A stretch of DNA of 64,000 bases from Plumapathes pennacea (taxonomy: Eukaryota > Cnidaria > Anthozoa > Antipatharia > Myriopathidae), in NCBI GenBank assembly GCA_964036295.1, contig OZ038468.1, positions 9,992,183 through 10,056,182 on the forward strand, given 5' to 3'. The translations under genes were made by a program, and so were the position numbers. Numbering within the stretch: position 1 is the first letter of the stretch; each line of letters opens with the position of its first letter. Below are positions 32,678-43,478 of this stretch, piece after piece. The notes below the pieces were generated by a model. It was not told where the DNA came from. It was given only the letters and a program-made list of their open reading frames with translations, and did not search any database.

Positions 32678-35198
32678 CTAGAAATACGATAATCGCAGAT
32701 AACCCCCTCACTCTGCCATTGATGGGACTTTTACTTTGATAACTCCCAACAAGAGTAGCCTTTGTTTTTACCGAAATGTTGACTCAATCTTTTCTTCGAA
32801 CTCAAGTGCTACACGCAAAGGAAGGGGAAAAAGAATGGTGTGTGTTATACTTTTGCGTTGAAAAAAGAATCGATTGCGTGACGAAGTACGTATTTCCCAC
32901 GGTCGACACGTCAAATTAATTCATACAGTCTGCCAAGCACGTTCTCAAAATTTAATACTCAAAGTTTGAAGTTGGTCGGCCGTCGTAGTACGGGAAAAAA
33001 GGAACACTGATTTTCTAATTTTGAATTCATAGGCAGTACAATTAAATAGGCTTCCTGTGCGATTTGTTTTTACTCTAGACTGCATGCACCTGACTCAGGC
33101 ATGCATATTTAATGAGCTCGAATTGTTTTGTATGTTAACCCACTCAAAACAGCATGATTTCTCCCAGAATCAAAGCAAAACTTGAACAGTTTACTTCAAA
33201 TTATACACGGGCTTCAGACCCAGTGATACTTCTAAGGGCTTGTGAACGATTCTCGCTGCAATGACCGCGTGTCAGATAGTTACAGAAAAATAAGACATCT
33301 GTCTAAATCATTCAAGACTACAAGTTCCGATTGCTCTGAGCGAATATGGTAGCCGAAACTGGCGACAAAAGCGTAGTAAAACGATACTTCGAGTGAAAAT
33401 GATCAGCATACAGATTTTAATACATTCTTGAAGGGATCGAGTTTATACAAGCTATACGGGATAGAATATATTTGTCACGGTGATTGTTCGATTTCCACTG
33501 ACTGACCTTTGTTGCTTGTCCTTTCTAAATAAGTATCTGAGTTTAACACAAAACGGCGTCTGAAGCTCCCGTTTTCAAGCGCTGTTCCCTTTGCGGAGCC
33601 GTTTCTTCGGCACGCTTCCCGTTCATGATGCTGTCCGTTACAACATGTTTGTCGTCTTTTCTCTAGACGGATTTGGCGCTGTTTGATCGTTTCACGATTT
33701 CGCCTTGCCCGTGCCTGTTTCCTTCTCTTTTGAAGACGAGCTTCGCGAGACTGTTGTGTTTCAAGTTTTCCAGTTTTTCATTTTCATAAACACAGCTACG
33801 ATATACTGTATCTAATTTCTCATGGCCAGAAATAGCAGACATGCATGCGCATTAGAGGCTGCAATTTTTATGGCTTTCAGTGTAAACTAAACAAGAGACT
33901 ATGAAGATGGACACAAAAATCATCGTACCTTTGAACTAGAGACTAAATAGCAAGCTGTTCAACCGGATTCTCTTATAATACAAGGATACCGAAAATATTA
34001 ACACAAAACCAGTAGCTGTCCATATGTACTTCTTGCGTTTTTCCAATGTAAAGATGCAAGACACGTCTAAGAGACAACAGTATGGCAGACGAGCTGAAAA
34101 CGGCATACTGGATGAGAGTAGCTGACCGTTTTGCCTCGAAGTTGTTGAAATAACGAAGCTGTTCAATCGGTTCTTACTTCGAGAAAGGTCATTCTTCTGA
34201 ACAAACTTATTGGTAACCCTCGGCACTTTGTATCTCTTGCGTTTTTGGATTATAAAGATGTGTTTTGTTGAATTTAGCCGCACAATCACTCGATACGCAC
34301 GCTTAGTGAAGCAAGGTTCGATGCTACTCGCGATCGGTTCTAGCTCCCTCCGATCGGCCCCGGCGATCGACCAAGTTGTTCAAAACAAACTGTGTAGCCT
34401 TGTGAGTAAACCATCCTGCAAAGTGAGTTCAGGATTTGTTTTGGGAATTTAATGGCGCTTTGAAAGAGACGTCGCGAATCGTGGCGCATAAATACGGTTG
34501 TTCAAGAACGGACAAGGAAACTCTGTCCAGCAAAACAGGATCTGTTTTAATACCGCTAAATTGTAAGACTTGTTCATCCTTTCTTCTAACTTCAGCATAG
34601 AATTTGCAATTAAGCTACAGCATCAAGTTTTACAAAACTGACCGTGCGTGTCACCAGTCGCTTTAAAACATTTCAGCTTTTCCATTCGCGGCATGCTGTT
34701 TCCAATAATCGCTACGATCTTGGAACAGTTTTTCAGCAATCGCAGTGATCGTAGCAATCCAGCGGTCTCTGAAAACTTTTCTGAGCGATCGCAGTGATTG
34801 AGTGATCGCAGTGATTGATCGCAATCCGGCATACTTCAGCTAATTTGTACGTTTGGTAAACAAACTGCTGCCCGCAATTTTGGGCGGGAAAAGCTGCCGC
34901 GGACGCACATTGTGGCGGGAAATACCCGGCCCGCTGACAATGTTGCAGGCTCAGAATGTCCGCTATTTCTGGCCATGTCTTACTGCGAGTAAAACTACAG
35001 GGCCACACGTGATCGATCCGGCCTTTGTTATTGGTTAAGCAGCAATAGGAACTGGGGACGAGGTCGCACGACAGACTGACAGACTGACAGACTGACAGAC
35101 GAACATTAAATTCCGAGATGGCGACACGCTTCGAGTCTTTGAAGGATGCGATACTACTGCATTAGCGTTGTGATTATTTCCCTGACTTCGTTCGGGGA
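32678..35198 (-). mobile_element. Family R3 copy b (Helitron-like), interrupted by T1
   Basis: On the minus strand it starts A|TCCCCGAACGAAGTCAGG at 35,198 and ends GATTATCGTATTTCTAG|T at 32,678. Most of its length matches R3 copy a (35,849-37,112) in inverse orientation. A T1 element occupies 33,822-34,977, so R3 b itself is about 1.36 kb. Near its 5' end is a GACAGACT tandem motif (35,068-35,100). No transposase is encoded; only remnants of an Arg-rich frame are present. Confidence 0.8.
33822..34977. mobile_element. DNA transposon-like element T1, copy 2
   Basis: The ends are CATGGCCAGAAATAGCAGAC and its inverted partner (CCGCTATTTCTGGCCATG). It is inserted in R3 copy b and flanked by TCT on both sides, which may be a 3-bp duplication, though copy 1 shows none. 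Compared with copy 1 it lacks about 190 bases before the right end. Confidence 0.8.
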
Positions 35199-35680
35199 TG
35201 GTATTTTTAGTTGCTGCTGAAGATGTAACACATGGGCATTCGGGTGCATAACTGTCGTGACTTCTAGCCCTTTGACCAGGCTTTTCGTGAGCCAGGACCT
35301 TTGTTACCTGAGACATTGACTTCAGTTAATACTACAAACAAAAACATCTAGGTGCTTAATCGATCACGACTTCTTTAACCAGGCCCTTTATGAGACAGGA
35401 CCTTTGTGACCGGAGACACTGACTTCAGTTACCACAAACAAAAACATTCAGGTGCTTTTTAATAGATCAGGACTTCCCTGACCAGGACCTTAATGAGACA
35501 GGACCTTTGTGAAATGAAACATTGAGATCAGTTACTACAAACAGAAACATTCAGGTGCTTTTTAATAGATCAGGACTTCTTTGACCAGGACCTTAATGAG
35601 ACAGGACCTTTGTGAAATGAAACATTGAGATCAGTTACTACAAACAAAAACACATTCAGGTGCTTAATTCCCACGCCCTG
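35199..35680. repeat. Satellite S1 array, unit about 115 bp
   Basis: Units run TCAGGACTTCTTTGACCAGG ... GAGACAGGACCTTTGTGA ... CATTGAGATCAGTTACTACA ... ACATTCAGGTGCTTTTTAAT. About four units are visible, decaying toward the left. The same unit recurs at 38,786-38,950 and 40,797-41,300. Confidence 0.85.
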
Positions 35681-35848
35681 CGTGGGTACTAATCTGAACA
35701 CCGTTTCCTTTTGAAATGTCTGTATTTGACCGACCGACCACCATAACACAATTATTGTCTTTTCTAACTGGATTACACTTTCCTTAGTGTGTAATTTCAT
35801 GGTTTTCTATAAATAATTGATTTAATTATTGATTTAATTATTTGATTA

Positions 35849-37112
35849 TCCCCCGAGCGAAGTGAGGGGTTACTAACCGTGACAGCATTTGATCGAGTGA
35901 ATGTTCGTCTGTCAGTCAGTCAAGGGGCGGACAACACTTCATGTAAAGACTAACGGAAAACCATTCTACTCCTTATAAGGCAGTTCGTTCCTCACGAAAA
36001 TGAATTTGAAAAAACTGGAAAACGTGAAACAGAACGGTCTCGCGAAGCTCGTCTTCAAAAGAGAAGGGAACAGGCACGGGCAAGGCGAAATCGTGAAACG
36101 ATCGAACATCGCCAAAAGACGACAAACATGTTTTTCCGACAGCATCATGAACGCGGGAAGCGTGCCGAAGAAACGGCTCCGCAAAGGGAACAGCGCTTGA
36201 AAGCAAATCGGGAGCTTCAGACGCCGTTTTGTGTTAAACGCAGATACTTATTCAGAAAGGACAAGCAACAAAGGTCAGTCAGTGGAAATCGAACAATCAC
36301 CGTGACAAATATATTCTATCCCGTATCTTGTAACTCGATCACTTCAAGAATGTATTAAAATCTGTATGCTGATCATTTCCCTCGAAGTATTGTTTTAATA
36401 CGCTTCTGTTGCCAGTTTCGGCTACCGTATTCGCTCAGAGCAATCGGAACTTGTAGTCTTGAATGATTTACTCAAATGTCTTATTTTTTCTTTCAAGACT
36501 AAAACTGTAACAAATGCTGTAATCAGAGACGCGGTGATTGCAGCGCGAATCGTTCACAAGCCCTTTGAAGTATGATTAGGTCTGAAGTCCGTGTATAATT
36601 TGAAGTAAACCGTTCAAGTTTTGCTTTGATTTTGGGAGAAATCATGCTGTTTTGAGCGGCATACAAAACAATTCGAGCTCATTAAATATGCATGTCTGAG
36701 TCTAGTGCATGCAGTCCAGAGTAAAAAAAGATCGCACAGGAAGCCTATTTAATTGTACTGCCTATGAATTCAAAATTGGAAAATCAGTGTTCCTTTTTCC
36801 CGTACTACGGCGGCCGACCAACTTCAAAATTTAAGTATTAAATTTTGAGACCGTGCTTAGCAGACTGTATGAATTAATTTGACTCGCCTACCGTGGGAAA
36901 TACGTACGGCGTCACGCAATCGACTCTTTTTTCAACGCAAAAGTACCGCAAAACACACCATTCTTTTTCTCCTTCCTTTGCGTGTAGCACTTGACTTCGA
37001 AGAAAAGATTGAGTCAGCATTTCGGTAAAACAAAGGCTGCTTTTGTTGAGCAGTACCAAAGTAAAAGTCCAATGGCAGAGCGAGGGGGTATCTGCGATTA
37101 TCGTATTTCTAG
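35849..37112 (+). mobile_element. Family R3 copy a (Helitron-like), uninterrupted
   Basis: It begins A|TCCCCCGAGCGAAGTGAGG and ends GATTATCGTATTTCTAG|T, 1,264 bases, without a target duplication. Its 5' part includes GTTCGTCTGTCAGTCAGTC. It provides the empty-site reference for the insertion of copy d in copy c: here TATGA|TTAGG is continuous at about 36,575-36,584. It contains the best preserved version of the Arg-rich frame. It is non-autonomous: no Rep or helicase. Confidence 0.85.
36008..36259 (+). pseudogene. Arg/Gln-rich N-terminal ORF remnant in R3
   Basis: A frame open from about 36,008 to past 36,260 encodes a highly basic helix (REARLQKRREQARARRNRET, then QREQRLKANRELQ). Similar Arg-rich repeats precede OTU or PIF1-like helicase domains in Helitron-associated proteins of invertebrates, to my knowledge. 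No initiator Met is obvious and no downstream domain is present, so this is a leftover of a larger protein. The frame is also visible, more damaged, at 60,970-61,200 and in copy b. Confidence 0.45.
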
Positions 37113-38730
37113 TTATTAAAATGCAGCTGCCCATACTTTGTTTTACACTTTTTTGTCTTTGAGAAATTTCATGATTTTCTATCCATTAAAATTTAGCTAC
37201 ACATACTTTGTTTTACATTATTTGTCTTTGAAGACTATGAATTTCATTTCAAATGCATTTTTTCCTTTGTTACTGAATACAGCTCAAAATTATTGTGTAT
37301 ATTCTGATTTATTTTACCCCTTAATAGAGATAGTGAACTGATCTTCATGGTTTTCATTATCGTGGTTTTCATATTTAAGTCATTTATGTTCGCTACTGGC
37401 ATACTGTACAGTGGAGTGTTTTTGTACAATACAATATATCATTTTTAATATTATTTAGTGATACCAGTACATGTATGTATTATTTCATAGTCATTTATTT
37501 TCAGAGTGCAAGATTAGCTTCACTAAATTTGGCATTAGAAAAATAATGTAATTTATTGTTGCAGTTCCTTTTGCTGTTTTGAATTAGCTGTTTAGCTGGT
37601 ACACATAATGTTCAGAAAGGATTTACTGCACTAGCAGCTGGTGTGAGCAGAAAATAACTGCCCTCTAAACAAGTTGGAATTAATAGATAGCACTGACAGA
37701 GACTGTTAAATACAGTATGTAGAAATTGAGTCCTGGATGCCTTCAGAGACTCGAGGTCAATAATCAGTTTCCAAGCCAGGATACTAAGTGTATATCATTA
37801 AGAGAAAAGAATCAGTTTGCATTTACCACTGACAGTTAGAAAAGTGTTTGAGTGGTGTTACAAGAATATTGAAAGTCTAATAAGTTTTCATTTGAGCAAA
37901 CTAATCCTATACAGCTCTGCAATAATAAAAAATTGCTAGATACTCTTCCAGCTGTATTACCATCAACCCCCCCCCCCCCCCCAATACCAACCACAGAACA
38001 CACTTGATAACATTCTTAATATTATAGACTTCAGTGCTTTGTTTTATTTTCCACAGGTCCCAAAATATTAATGGGAGAAACATGAAGTTCACTGAGCCCA
38101 ATTGGAAAAAGTACCTTTCTGTGATAAGGTTAGTTTACCCAATCCCATATTACATAAGAAATGAGACACAGCATCTTACATTAATAGAGAATGTGCTTAC
38201 CTGACTCTCTTTTGTCTAAATTCTGTAGAATTATTGTGTATTGTATATTTTCCATTTTCACTTACAGAACTTCTTATTATTTTTCCAATATGTTGGGGAG
38301 TATAGGGTTAGGGTTATATTTTCCTGGCATGGGATTTTGTGCTTTTGTACATGTACTTGGCAACACATACAACAATTGAGAATTTCTGAGAAGCACAGTA
38401 TAATGTAACCCACTTGAGAAGTATGCACACATTTTACCTATAAATGTAGTGCAAAAACTTGTATAATTTCTTAATTATTATGGGACAAAATAAATTACTG
38501 TGAAATAGACATGCCATGATTTTGTGTGAAAGAATATTATCATGATGAGAACTTTCTTCTTTCGAGACCACCCTACATATATAATATAATTACTGCACTC
38601 TTCAAAAAGCAATGAGTAGGGAGCTCTCCTCTCATGTATGCAACAACATCCCAATATTATGTAAATGCTAATATAGTGTCATCTGCTTGGTGTAAGCATA
38701 CATGAGAGCTACCCAGCACGCCAGCAGTGT
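37113..38730. other. A/T-rich non-coding stretch
   Basis: Only short low-complexity ORFs occur. A C-run lies at about 37,968-37,982. Nothing else assignable. Confidence 0.45.
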
Positions 38731-38744
38731 CATTCATAATCGAT

Positions 38745-38780
38745 TAGGGCGTGGGGCTTCTGCGAATATCGTATTTCTAG
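38745..38780 (+). mobile_element. 3' end of an R3 element
   Basis: GGGGCTTCTGCGAATATCGT followed by ATTTCTAG and a T matches the R3 3' terminus. It is followed within six bases by satellite S1. Confidence 0.7.
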
Positions 38781-38785
38781 TAATA

Positions 38786-38950
38786 TCGTCAGGACTTCTG
38801 TGACCAGGCTCTTCGTGAGCCAGGACCTTTGTGACCTGAGACATTGACTTCAGTTAGTACAAACAAAAAATTGATTAGGACTTCTAGCCCTGTGATCAGG
38901 CTCTTTGTGAGACAGGACCACTGTGACATGAGACATTGCCTTGATTAATA
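38786..38950. repeat. Satellite S1, short array
   Basis: About 1.5 units (GTCAGGACTTCTGTGACCAG ... CAGGACCTTTGTGACCTGAG), continuing in spirit at 39,193-39,211 (ACAAAAACATTTAGGTGCT), where the TTAA element interrupts it. Confidence 0.8.
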
Positions 38951-39215
38951 AACTTGATTGATTAAGTATATTTTTATGTTTGGACATGTTTTTAAAATAT
39001 TTAATGGTGAAATGTTTTTTTTTTATCCATGTCTGTCTGAGACTTAATTTTGCTTGCTCAAATTTGTTTTTGTAGTACCATTTTTGGGCAGTTATTTTAA
39101 GGTGGTTCAGTTTGTTTCTGTATCGTTTATATTTTGATCTAACATTTCCAGATGGATTTATACAATTTAATTTTTTGGTTTTTCAAAATTCAGACAAAAA
39201 CATTTAGGTGCTTAA

Positions 39216-40792
39216 GGTGGCTCCATAGAGTATTTCCCTGCACTTGCTTGTATTTAGTTTATGACGCCAAAACCGTCATATTTTCATTTCATTATATTCT
39301 TTCTTGATCAAATTTGCAGGGTAGATGTTTCGAAAGGTCTGCTGCGTATACGTCTTACTTTTGTCACTTTAGTGTGGTTTCTATGGAAACAATACGTCCT
39401 TGAAATAAAGGTCTTCTACCCTGTTTTCAAACTTTCTGCTCTATTTTCTCGAGTTTTCTTTGCTGAATTTTTCTGAAACTTTCAGTATGTTTAGAAATTT
39501 GTATAAGGTAAACATAACTGTGAAAAAAAGTTGGGGTTAGAGGAGCGGATTCCGAGCTAATTGGCAATTTATGTTTTTTGCAAATAAAAAAAATTCTGCT
39601 CCATAAATTTCCATTAAAATCAAATATTACAAAACCGGATATAATCTTCGTTTGCCTGCAAAATTTAAGACAGATTCACCGAAGGAAACTCGAGAAAAAT
39701 GCAAAGGAAAACTTGATATTTTACGTGCGTATTGCGCCATCAAATGCAAAATAATGACTCGACAAGATCGACAAGTGCGCATGCGTTAGCCGTAATGTCC
39801 TTGCGCGTGAAAACAAGTTGTGCATGTAAACACGAGGAGAAAGCGGCGATCGCACGCCTGCAAGTACAGCAAGTTTTCTTGGTGCGAAGCTAAAAGGAAA
39901 CACCATGCAATTCCTGAATTTCTGTCTTGAGAAGCTCGTACTGGATATGTCAGCCACGAATTATGCTGTGCGAACTACTGTTGGCGAAGTCTCGAACAAT
40001 TTGAGGGTGATAGCTGTTCAACAACTCAATCCTTTTCAATACAAAGCCGTGAAGACCGTTCGAAAGTTGTCAGTCCAAGCCGTCGTATGCTAGTCCACTA
40101 GTTCCCAACAAGTTTGTTGGCAGTTGTTTCCCATCAAGTTCATTCATACTTATCCAGTACAGTTCGTGAATATTTAGTTTTGCGACTGCTCACCTGAGAT
40201 AATATGCCACAGACTGACACGGGATCAAACTCTGCAGGTTAGTAGGATTTGCAATGCTTCATAACAACGCCAATAATTTCTGTCTAAGTTTGATTGCTTC
40301 CAAGAATTGCTGTCAGTGTTGTGACTAGGCCGAATGTACTAGTGGTTTGTCCATTGCAACTGATGATTGCCGAACTGACCGTTCGAGCCGCGTTTCTGAC
40401 GGCTGTTCATTTCAAAGTCAAACAGAATAAAATCTGAATTGTAGAACTTCTTCATCGTTGTGTTGCTTGTTTAGTTATTGGCCTGACAGGATGTGCAGAA
40501 ACAATACTTTCAAACTAATTCAGTAGAGTTATATACATTCGAAGGTAAAGTGATAAAGATCGGCGATCAAGTAAAGCCGGCGTGTACTTATAGTTTGCTT
40601 GAAAGGCTTGCAAGTTTGGTTTCTTCGTTACTCGAAGAACCGTGCACGCATCGTAAACTGTTTTTATTCCGAGATTTTAGGATTTCCTGTTAAATTCAGA
40701 TTTCCTCCAGAGAATTACGAAAGTCGGGTTTTTATTTCATTGCGACTTTGGTGCCCACGCGAAATTGCGTCTGAAAACCCTATGGAGCCACC
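39216..40792. mobile_element. TTAA-flanked DNA element inserted in satellite S1
   Basis: Inverted ends GGTGGCTCCATAGAGT / GGTGGCTCCATAGGGT are flanked by TTAA on both sides (39,212-39,215 and 40,793-40,796), and the satellite unit resumes across the junction. TTAA targets are used by piggyBac and Kolobok elements. The interior of 1.58 kb shows no transposase frame, so it is non-autonomous; the short ORFs at 39,721-39,957 and 39,905-40,093 are unrecognised. Confidence 0.85.
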
Positions 40793-40796
40793 TTAA

Positions 40797-41300
40797 TTGA
40801 GCAGGATATCTGTGACCAGGTTCTACGTGAGCCAGGACCTTTGTGACCTGATCTTAAGCAAGGACATTGATTTGAGTTACTGCAAACAATCCAAAACATT
40901 AAGGTGCTTAATTGAGCAGGACCTCTGTGACCAGGTTCTACGCGCAGGACCTTTGTGACCTGATCTAAGCGAGTACATTGATTTGAGTTACTTCAAACAG
41001 CTTATTGATCTGGACCTCAGCTTAATATTGACCAGGCTCTTCGTGAGCCAGGACATTTGTGAACTGAGACATTGACTTGAGTTAGTTACAAACAGCAACA
41101 TTTAGGTGCTTACTATTGCCCAGGACCTCTGTGACCAGGCTTTTCATGAGCCAGGACCTTTGTAAACTGAGACATTGACAGTTAGTTACAAATAACCACA
41201 TTTAGGTGCTTAATATTGGGGTTGGACTTCACTTGTCATTGACCTGAAAATTTGACACTGTACTGAACTGGACAGACACATTTAGGTAATTATATTACGA
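40797..41300. repeat. Satellite S1 array
   Basis: At least four diverged units with the words TGTGACCAGG, CAGGACCTTTGTGACCTGA, ACATTGA, GAGTTACT and CATTTAGGTGCTTAAT. Confidence 0.85.
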
Positions 41301-41465
41301 GGAGCAGGTTCTTTGTGGCTCTACTGTACAATAATAAACAAAAATAATTAAAGAAAAGAAAGTGGTGAATTAAAAAAAAAGGCTGTTATGGTACAATATT
41401 CTTTTCGTTAACAAGGTTCTTTTTTAACCCACCTCAATGATATTAGTGATATTGCTTCTACTCTA

Positions 41466-41510
41466 GAGAGGGGAGTACACGACCTACTTGGGTTGTGTAC
41501 TCCCCTCTAT
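41466..41510. other. Strong hairpin
   Basis: AGAGGGGAGTACACGACC and its near-perfect inverse (GGGTTGTGTACTCCCCTCT) are separated by about five bases, giving an 18-bp stem with one mismatch, followed by a T-run and an acceptor-like TTCTCTTCCAGG. It could be a tiny MITE or an RNA hairpin. Confidence 0.6.
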
Positions 41511-41752
41511 TTTTTTTTTCTCTTCCAGGTTTTGCTGATGGGATGTCCTTCACTGCTGGCAAGAAGTGAATCAGACAGTGATAGAATTTTTTTTCTCTGC
41601 ATATTTGCTAACCAGTGAACTCTGCTTTTCTTTCGTTTCCTCTGTGGCTATATCTTTCTGACAGTGTGATGTTCCTTGGCATTATATGGGTGATGCAGAA
41701 TTAGTATAAATTGCATCCTCTGTATTGTTCATAAGAAAGTAAGAGATATTAA

Positions 41753-41911
41753 ATGGAAGTTGAGGAAGACAGACATATGGAAAAAGAACAAGAACAAGAC
41801 TTAAAAATTAAGGCCACAGATGTACACAAAGAGAGATTATTGCAAGAATGGTTTTCATATTTCAATGATAACACTTTAATGACAACTTGGAATAAACAAC
41901 TAAGTGAATGA
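41753..41911 (+). CDS. Short ORF (52 residues), possible small or terminal-exon coding sequence
   Basis: The ORF encodes a charged N-terminal half (MEVEEDRHMEKEQEQDLKIK) and an aromatic C-terminal half (LLQEWFSYFNDNTLMTTWN). An AATAAA about 190 bases further on (near 42,098) could end the transcript. A possible acceptor is at 41,528. No family was recognised. It may be the last exon of a gene whose other exons I cannot see, or chance. Confidence 0.3.
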   Translation: MEVEEDRHMEKEQEQDLKIKATDVHKERLLQEWFSYFNDNTLMTTWNKQLSE

Positions 41912-42510
41912 AAATTCAAGCTATGTATATATACCTGCTGGATCTATGCAACAACAGTGATTGAATCTGAATGTGATGTGTATACTACTTCATTTACTCC
42001 TGGTTCAGCGTTTTTGTTTTTTTAAGTGAATTATGCTACATCTCTATTGTTATGTCCGTGCAGAATTTGTAAATGTAACTGTTTAGATACTGATTAATAA
42101 ATGTAATACTTCCAGCAGCTGGCTCTTGATGGTTTTCTATCTTGTTTTTGTTTATTTCTCTTTTGGGAGGTTTAAACAACGACTCAAAATACATCCTTGT
42201 TAAACTGACTTATAGTACATGAAAACCTGTTTTGTGTGCTCGTTTCCCGTCTCCTAACTCATCTAATACTGCAAACCGCAAACCTTCAACAAATGAATAG
42301 CCCTAACTTGACAATATAAAAAACTAGACGTAATCATTGATTTTTCTTTTGATAAATTCCAAATTCTAACCAGATAGTTATCAGACAATATGACGAATTT
42401 GGCAGTCGATATCAACTCCGATAACGTATTTATTAAGCTGATAGAACAACGCAAGTCTTACACAATTGAACAAGCGTTGCACATTTTACCACTTGAGTAA
42501 GAACAAACAA

Positions 42511-42695
42511 ATCTCGATTGTCACAAACGAGTCTCGATTTGTTTTCCGTTTATCGAAAGTCTAATTGATGCGAGTCTCGATTGATAAAAACAATTCTCGA
42601 TTGACAAACGATTCTCGATTGATATAAACGAGCCTCGATTAATGCAAACGAGTCTCGATTAATATCAATTGTTACAAGCGAGCCTCGATATAACG
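42511..42695. repeat. Degenerate tandem array of 'AACGAGTCTCGATTGAT'
   Basis: About nine copies of a word of 17-20 bases (AAACGAGTCTCGATTAAT and variants GAGCCTCGAT, GATTCTCGATT). The palindromic heart is TCGA flanked by GAGTC/TCTCG. Confidence 0.8.
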
Positions 42696-42708
42696 AGGTA
42701 CTTTTTCA

Positions 42709-42860
42709 ATCGTGTTCGTTTTCTTAAATTGAGTACGATGGTTTTTAACAAGTCTCGTTTCCCAGAAACCGGAAATGATCCACCATCGTGCTCGTTTTCA
42801 TAAATTGAGTACGTTTAATATTAACAAGTCTCGATTCCCAGAAAACGGAAATGATCCCAA
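42709..42860. repeat. Direct duplication of about 77 bp
   Basis: Two adjacent copies of TCGTTTTC(A/T)TAAATTGAGTACG ... TTAACAAGTCTCG(T/A)TTCCCAGAAA(A/C)CGGAAATGATCC. The second runs into the LINE reading frame at 42,851. Confidence 0.85.
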
Positions 42861-43478
42861 TAATCAATCTTACTGAGCAAATCAAAACAGCAATAGAAAA
42901 TAATGAATTTACAATCGGAGTATTCTTAGATTTATCAAAGGCATTTGATACTGTAAATCATGAAGTTTTATTTAAAAAACTGGGATTTTATGGTATAAGC
43001 AAGTTGTCAAATGTTGTGCAACAAAGTCACATGAGAAAATGATGAAATGTGGAGTGCCTCAGGGGTCAATTCTGGGGCCATTGCTATTTCTTTTGTATAT
43101 AGATGATATTTACACTAGCTCAACTATACTTTATTGCTCGTGGGGCGTGGCCCCCGCGAGCTTAAAAAGGAGATTTTTTTTCTTCTGGGTCGAGAATCAG
43201 CACACGGTGACTGGTTCATATTACCACGTGATTTGTAATGATGTTAGTGACCACATGACTTGCCAGGCCGAGCAGCTTCGCCATTTTGAAGACAGCGAGA
43301 TGTAGGCGATTGACTTGTGTGTTGCGTGCCCTATTTCGCTTTGTGGATTCTTTTCTGGACCGCTCATCCTACTTACAAACGCATACGCCGGCTACGGTAG
43401 ACCCACACTAAATATCACTGAGCGGTTTTGGCTTGGGTCGGTCCGTTGAACTGCACAACTATCCACAACTGTACAGAA

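Noticed and set aside
35199-41300. Regular repeats that look array-like, considered as CRISPR
   Set aside because: The units are about 115 bp head to tail without distinct spacers, in a eukaryotic context; this is satellite DNA.
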